A stretch of 64,000 nucleotides of DNA, from positions 46,964 to 110,963 of the forward strand of contig NZ_WHOS01000022.1 of NCBI RefSeq assembly GCF_013340935.1, written 5' to 3'. The notes beneath the pieces are model-generated. The model ran no database searches. It was not told the origin of the DNA and was given only the letters and a program-made list of their open reading frames with translations. Shown here piece after piece: positions 29,853 through 38,801 of the stretch. This stretch comes from Azospirillum melinis. Its GTDB lineage: Bacteria; Pseudomonadota; Alphaproteobacteria; Azospirillales; Azospirillaceae. Every line of letters starts with the position of its first letter. Positions within the stretch are counted from its first letter, which is position 1. The position numbers and the translations under genes are program-made.

Positions 29853-30281
29853 ATGGGTATCGGCGTCGCGAACATCGATTTCTCCCCCTACAAGCAAGCT
29901 ATGCTCGATAAGGGCTTCTCTCAGACCGAGGTCGACGCCTGTTGGGCCGACCTGCTGGTGCTGCTGCAAGCCACGGAAGATACCGGCCTCGCGTATGCGA
30001 TGACGGAAGGTGCCGACAGGGCGCTGCACGAGCTGGTAAGCGACACCGCCGGCTTGCTGCGTGTCAGCGCGGCGATCCTCGGCGCCGGCCGGGTCCTGGC
30101 CCATGACCCGCGCGCCTACGGCACTCCCGAGTTCGACGCGACCTGGGAGAACACGCGCGCTGCCTTCGCGAAGCATGGCGTCGATCTGCCGGCCGACTAC
30201 CGCTCGGATCGCGGCAGCTTCCGCTCAGCAGCGAATTGCCTCGTGATGCCGAGCGTGGTCGCCGAACTCCAGGCCGCCTGA
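29853..30281 (+). CDS. Unknown small protein downstream of the LuxR regulator
   Basis: A 142-residue soluble protein I do not recognise, starting MGIGVANIDFSPYKQAML ten bases after the regulator's stop. It is predicted helical, slightly acidic, without Cys clusters, signal peptide or membrane segment. The tight spacing suggests co-transcription with the PAS-LuxR gene. Codon use and composition are closer to the chromosome than those of the regulator's first half. Confidence 0.65.
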   Translation: MGIGVANIDFSPYKQAMLDKGFSQTEVDACWADLLVLLQATEDTGLAYAMTEGADRALHELVSDTAGLLRVSAAILGAGRVLAHDPRAYGTPEFDATWENTRAAFAKHGVDLPADYRSDRGSFRSAANCLVMPSVVAELQAA

Positions 30282-30378
30282 TCGCAGTTGATGGGCGCCC
30301 GCCTGCTCCAACAGGTGGGCGCCCTGCCCAGGTCGGTTACCCAGCCCAGACGATCACCCGTAGCCCTAGGAAGCAACG

Positions 30379-31017
30379 ATGATCACCAAAGAGCATACCG
30401 CCACATGTGGCGGTGGCAAGGACCCTTGCACCCTAAGTACCGAGACGCCCGGCCAGGAGCGGTGTCACGCCGCCGGGATCTCCGACAGCGTCCAAGCGGC
30501 TGCGTGCATAGCAAAGCTCTCGCCGCGTGAAACGGAGGTGTTGCATCGCATTGCTCGCAACCAATCGACCAAGGCGATTGCCGGCGATTTGGCCATCAGC
30601 CCCAAGACCGTCGAGTGCCACCGCGCCCAGGTCATGCGCAAGACAGGATGTCGGACGCTGTTCGATCTGGGGCGGCTCTGGGGGCTTGCGTCGGCGGAGT
30701 CGTCATCACTCGAAGGCGCCGACCACCCACGAGGCAGTGTCGCGCTGCGGGCTGCGCTCGCTACCGTTGACGCCTTCGGTCAGTCGTCGGATTCGAGCCA
30801 CCTGCCTCAGATCGACCACCTGACGCCGCCGCAGCTCCGCGACCGTGCTCATGATGATCGGGAGGACGCCCAGCGCGCCATTCGAAATGGCTCGGTTGCT
30901 GTGGCCGCCATGTTGCTCAATGACGCTGAGCGGTGCGAGCAGCGGGCGAAGGTGTTGGAGCGCGTGACGGCAGTAACGCCTTTGCCGCGGCGGCCGACCA
31001 ACTGTCCAGCAGCCTGA
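30379..31017 (+). CDS. LuxR-type HTH protein without sensor domain
   Basis: A 212-residue protein starting MITKEHTATCGGG after AGGAAG. The clear part is a NarL/FixJ-type HTH at about 47-110: LSPRETEVLHRIARNQSTKA then SPKTVECHRAQVMRKTGC. The N-terminal 45 residues are too short for a receiver or PAS domain, and the C-terminal 100 residues are of unknown nature (helical, charged). It may be a truncated regulator that still binds DNA. It closely resembles the broken copy at 33.9-34.2 kb. Confidence 0.75.
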   Translation: MITKEHTATCGGGKDPCTLSTETPGQERCHAAGISDSVQAAACIAKLSPRETEVLHRIARNQSTKAIAGDLAISPKTVECHRAQVMRKTGCRTLFDLGRLWGLASAESSSLEGADHPRGSVALRAALATVDAFGQSSDSSHLPQIDHLTPPQLRDRAHDDREDAQRAIRNGSVAVAAMLLNDAERCEQRAKVLERVTAVTPLPRRPTNCPAA

Positions 31018-31135
31018 TTCCCTGGCCGAAACGATGAGCGCCCAGCTGCTACGAACAGCTGGGCGCTTTGTCGGATCTGGAAACCGAAACAGAAACCTGA
31101 TCGCGACGCGATCCACACGGAGCCTTGGAAAACCC

Positions 31136-31480
31136 ATGAAGATCGACCGAGAGGATACCCCTCAAAGCGGCGATGGCAAGCGCACTCTTGCCGCCGACGT
31201 AGCGAAGTTCCAAAGCGAGTATGCATCCCTGCACGAACGCTATGTCGGATACCGATTCGATGCCGCGTACCGGCGCGAGATCGAGCGGCTCTATGCCGAG
31301 CTGGACGTGGCTGTTCGGTCGGCGCCGGCCATCGCCTCGGCAGGGGAGGCCGCCAGCCTGATCGATCTGGAGATCAGGCTATTCCAGGAGTTCGAGGGGG
31401 GCGCCAGAGGGCATTCATGCGACACGCTTAATTGGCCTGGAGACGGTCGGCGCGCTCCTGCGGTCGTTGGCGGTGGCTAG
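31136..31480 (+). CDS. Unknown small protein
   Basis: A 114-residue frame starting MKIDREDTPQSGDGKRTL after a GGAG-containing leader. A central stretch (VAKFQSEYASLHERYVGYRF ... EIERLYAELDVAV) is likely helical; no motif is recognised. The C-terminus runs close to the IS701 element's left end and may have been altered by past insertion events. Confidence 0.45.
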   Translation: MKIDREDTPQSGDGKRTLAADVAKFQSEYASLHERYVGYRFDAAYRREIERLYAELDVAVRSAPAIASAGEAASLIDLEIRLFQEFEGGARGHSCDTLNWPGDGRRAPAVVGGG

Positions 31481-31536
31481 GGTAGGTTTCCCATGTCACC
31501 ATCAAAATCATGATGGCTGAACTTTGAATCTCTGAT

Positions 31537-32972
31537 TAGCACTACTTTGGCAGTTCTACTGGCGCCTGTGCGGGACGAGTCAGCACCGACAACAGGGACA
31601 TCGGATCAGCGCGGTCTGATGAATATGCGCGAGAATGGCTCGGCGTACAGCGGGTAGCGTCGGTTGCGGCGGCGGCCCGCTGTTGCGCCTTTTTCCCCCG
31701 CTCCGGCGCGGCGGCGAGCCGAAGGTGCTGGAGAAATGCCAAGGCGATCATCACCAAGAGCACATGATGGTGAAGGCCGGGCCAGCTACGGCCTTCGAAG
31801 TGATCAAGCCCCAACTCCTCCTTCATCTGCTGGTGCCCTTGTTCGCAGACCCAGCGCGCCTTGATCCAGGACGCCAGGGTGCGGAGCGGCGTGTCCGGGG
31901 GCAAGTTGCTCAGGTAATATTTGGTCTCGCCGGAACTGCGGCGTTCGCCGACCAGCCAGACCTCAGCGCCCGGCTGGTGCTTGCCCGTGCGCATCGCTGG
32001 CCCATCGGCCACGCGCACCCGAACTGCAGCAAATCGGGCACTCAGCGCTCCTTTGGTGCCGGTGCGCCATGTGAGTTGTCGCCAGGAGGCGTTTTTGAGC
32101 ATGGCTGCTGCGGAGACCGGATCCTCGCTGGGCACCGGGTGCTTGCGGGGGCGCCCCGTAGCCGCTTTCGGCCAGGAGAGGGTGACGTCTGGCGTGTAGA
32201 CGTTCTGGACGCACACCGTTCCAACCGCCCACCGTAGTCCCCGCTCACTCAGCGCGCGCCGGAAAGCTGCGCTGGTGCCGTAGCCGGCGTCGGCGACAAC
32301 GCAGCCAAAGCGCACGCCGGCGGCCAGAACCCGATCCACTTCCTCGATCGCCAGCTCCGGCTTTGTCCGTGGTTTCTGCTGCGCCTCCGGCACCTGCGCG
32401 CGCCGGCAGCGATCGGGATTGTTCGTCCATTCCTCAGGCAGGAACAGGCGCATGGCCATCGGGACCGGTACCTCGCGGCGGACCAGGGTCAGAGTGACCA
32501 GAACTTGGCAGTTGGCGTTCTTGCCCACCACCCCGGCATATTGGGGAGCGGCACCGACGGAATGCTCGCCCTTCTTCAGCACGGCGGTGTCGTCAATGGC
32601 GAGGATCGCATCGGGACCGCCGACCAGCTGATCAGCCGTGCGCACCAGGATCGGTTCGAGCGGAGCCGTGTCCCAGGAGCGGCTGGCGATGAAGTTGTGG
32701 AGTTGGTCGTAGTCGCCGGGTGTCAGCTCGGCGGCGATCGGCTGAATGCTCTTGCGTTCCGTACGGCCGTACAGACCGCGGATGTACACCGGAGCCCAGC
32801 GACGTCGAGCCTTGTGACCCAGAGCGTCAAGAAACGGCTCCAGCCAAGCGTCCAGCTGGGCTTCCCATGTCCGCACCTCCAGCATGATCGCCTCCAGCCC
32901 AGGTCACCCCCCTTGGGCTGTACAACAGCCCTCACCTCGCGCCATCACGGTGGAACTGCCAAAGTAGTGCTA
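31537..32972 (-). mobile_element. IS701-type insertion sequence
   Basis: A 1.44-kb element with perfect 20-bp inverted repeats: TAGCACTACTTTGGCAGTTC at 31537-31556 and its complement at 32953-32972. It carries one intact transposase on the minus strand. The right end abuts the IS5-type element exactly. Confidence 0.92.
31542..32885 (-). CDS. IS701-family transposase
   Basis: A 447-residue intact transposase. Family marks are YIRGLYGRTERKSIQPIA, the DDE-region start LAIDDTAVLKKGEHSVG, QYAGVVGKNANCQV, and ADAGYGTSAAFRRAL (second Asp). The segment CEQGHQQMKEELGLDHFEGR carries the conserved final Glu region. Nothing suggests inactivation, so this IS may still move. Confidence 0.93.
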   Translation of the reverse strand: MLEVRTWEAQLDAWLEPFLDALGHKARRRWAPVYIRGLYGRTERKSIQPIAAELTPGDYDQLHNFIASRSWDTAPLEPILVRTADQLVGGPDAILAIDDTAVLKKGEHSVGAAPQYAGVVGKNANCQVLVTLTLVRREVPVPMAMRLFLPEEWTNNPDRCRRAQVPEAQQKPRTKPELAIEEVDRVLAAGVRFGCVVADAGYGTSAAFRRALSERGLRWAVGTVCVQNVYTPDVTLSWPKAATGRPRKHPVPSEDPVSAAAMLKNASWRQLTWRTGTKGALSARFAAVRVRVADGPAMRTGKHQPGAEVWLVGERRSSGETKYYLSNLPPDTPLRTLASWIKARWVCEQGHQQMKEELGLDHFEGRSWPGLHHHVLLVMIALAFLQHLRLAAAPERGKKAQQRAAAATDATRCTPSHSRAYSSDRADPMSLLSVLTRPAQAPVELPK

Positions 32973-33865
32973 GGCCGTGTCGGCAAAGGGGTAGCGGGTT
33001 GAAGGAATGTTCCCCATTTGGTCTGGATGGGACGTTACGATCTGACTGATGCACAATGGGAGCGGCTGGAGCCGCACCTTCCTCCCGAAAAACCTCGCAC
33101 TGGACGGCCGAACCACTCTCACCGCCGGATGATCAACGGCATGTTGTGGATCGCCCGCAGCGGAGCCCCATGGCGGGATTTGCCGGAGCGTTATGGAACG
33201 TTCGGCGCGGTGTCGAGCCGGTTCTACCGCTGGCGCCGCGCCGGCATCTGGCAGCGTATCCTGGAAGCCCTGCAGGCCCGTGCCGACCGCCAAGGCCGGG
33301 TGGACTGGAGCCTGCACTTCGTGGACAGCACCGTGGTCCGCGCTCATCAGCACGCGGCTGGCGCCCGGAAGGCCAGCGGCGAAAAAGGGGGATCGACGGC
33401 GAGGCGCTGGGCCGCTCGCGCGGCGGCTTCTCGACCAAGATCCACATCCGCGCCGAGGGCCTCGGCAAGCCGGTAACCTTCACTTTGACCGGTGGCGAAG
33501 TCCACGACAGCAAGGCATTCGCCACTCTGATGGGGACCGGCTGGATCAGGCGGTTGGGCCGCGGGCGACCGCGCCTCAAGCCCGACCGGCTGGCCGCCGA
33601 CAAGGCCTACTGCAGCGGTGTCATCCGCTCCGCCCTGCGACGGCGGAGCATTACGCCGGTGATCCCGACCAAGAGCAACGAACGGCCCGACCCGGCTTTC
33701 GACCGCGATGCCTATCGGGAACGCAATCGCGTCGAGCGCCTAATCAATCGGTTGAAACAGTTCCGACGGATCGCCACCCGGTATGAGAAGCGAGCCGCCA
33801 ACTATCTCGCCATGATCACCATCGCGGCGATCCTTGCTATGGCTCTGAACTTTGCCGACACGGCC
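32973..33865 (+). mobile_element. IS5-family (IS427-like) insertion sequence
   Basis: A 0.9-kb element with perfect 16-bp inverted repeats GGCCGTGTCGGCAAAG at 32973-32988 and its complement at 33850-33865, flanked by TA on both sides. It starts on the base after the IS701 right repeat, so one element used the other's edge as target, and it interrupts or borders a LuxR-type remnant on its right. Confidence 0.92.
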
Positions 33866-33868
33866 TAG
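33027..33868 (+). CDS. IS5-family transposase (two frames joined by frameshift)
   Basis: OrfA (from 33027, MGRYDLTDAQWERLEPHLPP) carries the N-terminal domain and FVDSTVVRAHQHAAG (first catalytic Asp). OrfB, in the -1 frame to 33868, carries GGFSTKIHIRAEGLGKPV, LAADKAYCSG (second Asp) and ERNRVERLINRLKQFRRIAT (Glu). The run AAAAAGGGGG at 33382-33391 lies in the overlap and is the likely slippage site, as usual for IS427-type elements. Confidence 0.88.
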
Positions 33869-33871
33869 CCC

Positions 33872-34220
33872 GTGCCAAGTCTGCAGCCGCTTTCGATGGG
33901 CAACCGGGCTCAGGCGACGATTGCGGCCTTGCTGGACCGGATGGGGGTGGCATCGGCGGTCGTAACCGCCGATGCCCGGCTCGTTGACAGCTCTTCGCTC
34001 ATGGTGCGCCGTCTGCGCATCGGCGGTGTGCTCGAGCGTGGCCTGGGTGACCTGCGGGCAGGCGCAAAGTGCGGCCTGCCTGCACCAAGCCATCGCCTCC
34101 GACCTCGGCATCAGCGTCAAGACGGTGGAATGCCATCGCGCCCGCGTCATGGAGAGGCATGGATGTTCCGGTCTCTTCGAACTTGGGCGCGCTTGGGAGG
34201 CCGTTGTGCTGAGCAGCGGC
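33872..34220 (+). pseudogene. Broken LuxR-type regulator
   Basis: One frame gives a PAS-like piece (ALLDRMGVASAVVTADARLV); a second frame after about 34060 gives the HTH (AIASDLGISVKTVECHRARV, MERHGC). The two parts are in different frames, and the N-terminus is cut by the IS5-type element. It resembles the LuxR-type proteins at 28.8 and 30.4 kb and is probably a dead paralogue. Confidence 0.7.
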
Positions 34221-34281
34221 CATAAGGTCCCGCGATACCGGCCACGCTACGAATGCGCCGGGTCGGCCCCCCTTGTTACGG

Positions 34282-35469
34282 TTACTGTTCGCCACAGGGG
34301 TTCGGCTGGTCCTTCATGCCGACATAGCCCTGCTTGGCGTCGTAGAGGAACTGGTACTGCCGCAGGACGTGGCGGCCGGTGTTGATGAAGGGCGCCTTCT
34401 TGGGAGCAGGTGGGGGCGGTTCGGTGCTGGAGGGGATCACCTGCGCCGGTTCGTTCGGCGCTCCGGTACCGACGAGGAAGGCGTAGATGGCGATCGGATC
34501 GGCGGCGTTCGGAATGTTGACGGCCACGGAAGTCCTGGGAGCCAGCACCTTCACCGTCTTCGTCGGCTCGCTCAGATCGGTCTGCTCCACCGTGTCGAAT
34601 TGGATCGTCGGTGGCAGCGTCACGTAACTTTGCGGGATGCCTGTGTCCACCAGGATGTTGACCGATGTGCAGATCGGGCCGTTGGCGTCGCGGTTCACCT
34701 CCGGATTCACGGTGATGCAGCCTTGAGGCATCATCCAGTCGCCGGGATATTGCGCATAGGGGGCCAGCTTGGTGAAGCGGAAGCCCGACGTGTTCTCGGC
34801 GGTCAGTCCGACCTGTATGCCCTGCCGGCCGATGATGTAGCCCGCGTTCAGAGTACCGTTGGCGATGGGTTGACCGTTCACGCTGCGCAGATTCAACAGA
34901 ACGTTCTTGTCTGGCGTGCCCTGCGGTTGGAAATCCGCCTCCTGGCCGAAGCCGACACCCATGTAAAGCACCGGCTTGGCCGGCGCCGGCAGACCAGGGC
35001 AGATCTGCTGGTCATGCTGGTAGCTGTCGCAGGTGCCGGCTTTCTCCACGCCGAGAATGAAGACCTCGGAAGTCGCGACCTTGTTGGCGGCGCGGTCATA
35101 CAGGGTCACCGTCATCGGCACCCAGGTGCCGACCCACAGAACCTTGCTGCTCGACAGGAACTGGGTTCCCGGCTTGGCACCGGGCGCCGTCTTCAGCGCC
35201 TCATAGTTCGGGATATTGGTGGCCGACATGGCGACACCGACCGATCCGGTGTCCATCGTCACTGTGTGGATGGTGCTGTCGCCGGCAATGCTGAAATTCA
35301 GCTTCGGCGGGTCGGTGAATGACACCGGCTGGAAATGCGCAAAGGGAATGCATTGCGTCACGCTGGCGCCGCCGTAGCTCGGCTGGCTCTGGGCCAGCGC
35401 AGGGACTGCTGCAACCAGCGTCAGCGCGGCGGCTGTGACAGGGCGCGAAGCCCGACCGTAAAATCTCAT
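34282..35469 (-). CDS. Exported pepsin-like protein with two DTG motifs
   Basis: A 395-residue protein starting MRFYGRASRPVTAAALTLVA at 35469, with a signal peptide ending near ALAQ. Two aspartic-protease-like motifs are visible, VTMDTGSVGVAMS near residue 75 and NILVDTGIPQSYVTL near residue 275, about 200 residues apart as in two-lobed pepsin-like enzymes. The end QYQFLYDAKQGYVGM is like the last strand of that fold. A proline-rich stretch (PPPPAPKK) precedes it. Bacterial pepsin homologues are uncommon. If active it would act in the periplasm or outside. No operon partner. Confidence 0.6.
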   Translation of the reverse strand: MRFYGRASRPVTAAALTLVAAVPALAQSQPSYGGASVTQCIPFAHFQPVSFTDPPKLNFSIAGDSTIHTVTMDTGSVGVAMSATNIPNYEALKTAPGAKPGTQFLSSSKVLWVGTWVPMTVTLYDRAANKVATSEVFILGVEKAGTCDSYQHDQQICPGLPAPAKPVLYMGVGFGQEADFQPQGTPDKNVLLNLRSVNGQPIANGTLNAGYIIGRQGIQVGLTAENTSGFRFTKLAPYAQYPGDWMMPQGCITVNPEVNRDANGPICTSVNILVDTGIPQSYVTLPPTIQFDTVEQTDLSEPTKTVKVLAPRTSVAVNIPNAADPIAIYAFLVGTGAPNEPAQVIPSSTEPPPPAPKKAPFINTGRHVLRQYQFLYDAKQGYVGMKDQPNPCGEQ

Positions 35470-35601
35470 GGAAGCGCTCAGCAATGATTGAGTCCCCTGT
35501 GAGAATTATCCGAAAGGTCGATAAAATCCAGCAACCAATATTGCCGAAAACGCGCAATTCCAGGCGATGGCGCAACCGCTGACGTGGCCATCGAAGGGCG
35601 G

Positions 35602-37854
35602 TCAGCGGGCGTGCTGATCCAAGAAGCTGCGGCATTGGTCGAAATCGCGCAGGCACGGGTCGGGCAGGGCGATGCCCTTGCGCTCGGCGAGACTGCGGGC
35701 GAAGGCGACCATGCGCTCGGTCGGTTCGCGCCGACGCCGTGCGTCGGAGCCGGGCGCATCGGCAACCGGAGTGCTTTCCGCAGCGGCGGCAGCCGGCGGG
35801 GCACTGCCATCGGCCTTTGTTTTGCGGGTGCGCCGTGGCTTCGGCGCCATGGATTCTCCGTTGGTGGAAGCCGTGGCTTTGCGCGTTCGCCGACGCACCG
35901 GCTTCGCCGCGTCACCGGGTGCCGCCGGAGCGCCGCGGGCTGTTTTCCCCCTAGCGGTTGTGCCCCGACGGGCGAATCGCGCCTTGGGGGCAGGCAGGCC
36001 GAGATCGAGCGCGGTGCCGCGTTGTCCGACCAGCGCACCGATCAGCCGGTCGGCCTCGCTGGCGATGGCATCGATCACGCGGCGGAAATCGGCGCGGCCG
36101 GTCACCACCTCGTCTAGCTTCATTTCCCACAGTGCGGTGGTACCGGGATCGACCAGGGTCGGGGCGGCGGCGCGCAGGGTCTCGAACAGATGCAGGCCGG
36201 CCGGGGTCGGCACCAGCCACTTGCCGTCCGCCCCCAGCAGATTCTGCTTGCGCAGACCCTTGATCACCTCGGCGCGGGTGGCCGGGGTGCCGATGCCCTT
36301 GGCCTCCTTCAGCCGGTCGCGCAGAGGCGGGTCCTCGACGAACCTCCAGGCGTTCTGCATGGCATCGACCAGCGTGCCTTCGTTGTAGCGCGGCGGCGCC
36401 TGGGTGCGCTTGGCCTCCACCTTGGGATCGCTCAGGGTCGCCGTTTCGCCGTCGTTCAGGGGCGGCAGGGTCTGTTCGGTCTCCTCCTCCGGCTTGCCAT
36501 CGGATTCAGCCGAGCCGAAGGCGGCCTTCCAGCCCAACTTCAACGGGATGCGGCCAACGGCGCGGAAGGCGACCGGCTTGATGCCTTCGGGTGTCGGCAC
36601 CGGTACCGGCATGGTCACGCTGGTCTGGCGATACTCGTAATCCGGCATCACCGCCGCAAGGTAAGACCGGCAGATCAGCGCGAACAGCCGCTTCTCGTCA
36701 TCGCTCAGTCGGAAGAGCCGCGATTCCAAATCGTCCAGCACATTGACGTTGGGGATCACCGCATGGTGCGACACGCCTTCCAGAGCCTTGTCGCAGAAAT
36801 GGCCGGATTTGCCCTTGCGGATCACCGGCCGGGAAATGTCCAGATGCGCGAAGCCGCGCAGCCGGGTCAGCGCCCCGACGATGGCCGGCGCATCGGCGAT
36901 CTGGTTCTCCGACAGGTATCGCGCCTCGGCGCGGGGATAGGTGATGAGCTTCTTGCCTTCGCCGTCATACAGCTCCTGCGCCACCGCCAGCGTGCGGTCG
37001 GCGGTCCAGCCCCAGCGCTGGCCGCAGGTCTTTTGCAGCGACGGAAGGTCGTACAGCTTGGGCGGCGCCTGTCGCTTCTCCTCCACCGTCACGGTCAGCG
37101 GACCGCGGTGGTTGTCGGCGGCACGCGCGATGGCTTCGGCGGCGGCGCGGTCCTTGATGCGGTCCTTCGGCGCCGGGGCATGGCGCATCTGGAAGCTGCC
37201 TTCCGCCACGGTGGCGGTCGCCACCACCTCGAAATAATCCTCCGGCTTGAAGTTGCGGATCTCCAGCTCGCGCAGGCAGACGATGGCCAGCGTCGGGGTC
37301 TTCACCCGGCCGATGCCGATGACGCCGCGGGTGCCGGGGGCCAGCAGGGTCTTGGTCGCCGTGCGGGTCAGCGACAGGTTGTAGATCTGGTCAGCCTGCT
37401 GGCGCGCCACCGCGGCCTCGTAGAGCGGCCGCATGCTGTCGTTCGGCTTCAGCGTGGCGAAGGCGTCGCGCAGGGTCTTGGGGTCCTGGGCTGTGAAAAG
37501 CGCGCGCCGCACCTTGCCGCGATAGCCGACATGCTCCAGGATTTCCTGGCCGATCAGCTGGCCCTCGCGGTCGCAGTCGGTGGCGAGGATCACCTCGTCG
37601 CAGCCGCGCAACGCGGCGGCGATCGCCTGCAGCTTCGCCGCCTTGTTGCCGCCCTGGTCGGGCCGGGTCGGATAAAGACCGTCCGGTTTCAGCAGGGTCG
37701 GCGACCAGCGCTTCCAGGCGGGATCGACCTCGTCAGGCTCGGCAAGCCGCAGCAGATGGCCCTCGGCCGGCAGGATGCGGCCGTAACGGTCGCCCAGGGC
37801 CGCGCGCAGGTCTTTCGCCTGGCTGGATTTCTCGGTGATGATCAGCGTCGCCAT
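35602..37854 (-). CDS. topB: DNA topoisomerase III
   Basis: Type IA topoisomerase that decatenates and relaxes DNA by passing single strands. The 750-residue protein starts MATLIITEKSSQAKDL. It shows the Toprim domain (ATDCDREGQLIGQEIL), GIGRVKTPTLAIV and the active-site region ITYPRAEARYLSE with the Tyr nucleophile expected in ITYPR. The last ~130 residues are a basic, low-complexity tail (RRTRKATAST..., PKPRRTRKTKAD) ending in a short helical domain. The long open frame upstream of 37854 is the shadow of the divergent protease gene. Confidence 0.95.
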   Translation of the reverse strand: MATLIITEKSSQAKDLRAALGDRYGRILPAEGHLLRLAEPDEVDPAWKRWSPTLLKPDGLYPTRPDQGGNKAAKLQAIAAALRGCDEVILATDCDREGQLIGQEILEHVGYRGKVRRALFTAQDPKTLRDAFATLKPNDSMRPLYEAAVARQQADQIYNLSLTRTATKTLLAPGTRGVIGIGRVKTPTLAIVCLRELEIRNFKPEDYFEVVATATVAEGSFQMRHAPAPKDRIKDRAAAEAIARAADNHRGPLTVTVEEKRQAPPKLYDLPSLQKTCGQRWGWTADRTLAVAQELYDGEGKKLITYPRAEARYLSENQIADAPAIVGALTRLRGFAHLDISRPVIRKGKSGHFCDKALEGVSHHAVIPNVNVLDDLESRLFRLSDDEKRLFALICRSYLAAVMPDYEYRQTSVTMPVPVPTPEGIKPVAFRAVGRIPLKLGWKAAFGSAESDGKPEEETEQTLPPLNDGETATLSDPKVEAKRTQAPPRYNEGTLVDAMQNAWRFVEDPPLRDRLKEAKGIGTPATRAEVIKGLRKQNLLGADGKWLVPTPAGLHLFETLRAAAPTLVDPGTTALWEMKLDEVVTGRADFRRVIDAIASEADRLIGALVGQRGTALDLGLPAPKARFARRGTTARGKTARGAPAAPGDAAKPVRRRTRKATASTNGESMAPKPRRTRKTKADGSAPPAAAAAESTPVADAPGSDARRRREPTERMVAFARSLAERKGIALPDPCLRDFDQCRSFLDQHAR

Positions 37855-37872
37855 GCGCCGGAGGATACGGGA

Positions 37873-38706
37873 TTGAAGGAAACGGAGCAAGAACATGCGC
37901 GCGACCAGCATGGCTTTCGGCATGGCGCTGTTGCCGCAGCCTTGGCCGGCCTGACGATCCTGGCCGGCGTGCCCGCGGCCCATGCCGAGCGGCCGCTGCT
38001 GCCCGGCGTTGGCCTGGGCGACCGGCGGACGCCGGTCGATGCCGCCGCAGACCCCTGGCGCAGCGTGGTGCGGGTGCAGACCAATCTGGCTGGACGCTGC
38101 ACCGGGGCGCTGGTCGGCCGGCGCACGGTGGTGACAGCCGGCCATTGCCTGTTCAATCCGCGCACCCGGCGCTTTCTCCAGGCATCGTCGCTGCATGTCC
38201 TGTTCGGCTATGACCGTGGCGAGTACACCCGCCATGTCACGGTGGCACGGGTGGCGACCGACCCCGCTTACGACCCGGCGGCGGCGACGCCCATGCTTGG
38301 CGGCGACTGGGCGATTCTGACCCTGGCGGAGCCGGCGCCGGATCAGGTGCCGCCGCTTCCCGTCAGCGTGGCGCCGCTGCGGCCCGGCACCCCGCTGATG
38401 CTCGGCGGCTACAGCCAGGACCGGGCACAGATCCTGATGGCCGACAGCGCCTGCCGTCTGCTGGGAGAAAACGGCGGGCTTCTTGTGCACGACTGCGACG
38501 CCACGCGCGGGACCAGCGGCGGGCCGCTGCTGGTGCGGACGGCGGGCGGCGCCGGAACTGATGGCATCGGGGCGAGCGGCGGGGGTTGGGCGGTCGCCGG
38601 AGTCGGCGTCGCCGCCGGAAACGCACCGGCCGTGCGCAATTTTGCGGTCCCGGCCGCGCATTTCGCCGCACTTTTGGCGAAGGATACCGCCGCGGGTCAG
38701 CCCTGA
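37873..38706 (+). CDS. Secreted trypsin-like serine protease
   Basis: The mature part has a complete S1 triad: VVTAGHCLF (His), GGDWAILTL (Asp) and TRGTSGGPLL (Ser). A signal peptide ends at AAHA before ERPLLPGVG. There is no ATG in frame: the best start is TTG at 37873 with GAGG upstream, giving a charged n-region, then AVAAALAGLTILAGV. A nearby ATG in another frame (37894) stops early, so a sequencing or real frameshift is possible. It is divergent from topB, with only 18 bases between starts. Likely 277 residues, secreted or periplasmic. Confidence 0.8.
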   Translation: MKETEQEHARDQHGFRHGAVAAALAGLTILAGVPAAHAERPLLPGVGLGDRRTPVDAAADPWRSVVRVQTNLAGRCTGALVGRRTVVTAGHCLFNPRTRRFLQASSLHVLFGYDRGEYTRHVTVARVATDPAYDPAAATPMLGGDWAILTLAEPAPDQVPPLPVSVAPLRPGTPLMLGGYSQDRAQILMADSACRLLGENGGLLVHDCDATRGTSGGPLLVRTAGGAGTDGIGASGGGWAVAGVGVAAGNAPAVRNFAVPAAHFAALLAKDTAAGQP

Positions 38707-38801
38707 GCGGCGGATGCGCATTTTTTTCTTCGCGCGCGGCCCCGAATGGCATAGACGTACCCGCATCTTTTTCAGCCCCCGGAACCCGGAGTCTTTCCGT
38801 C

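Noticed and set aside
36190..37872. Long N-terminal extension of the serine protease
   Set aside because: This part of the frame lies opposite topB; the signal peptide marks the real start after it.
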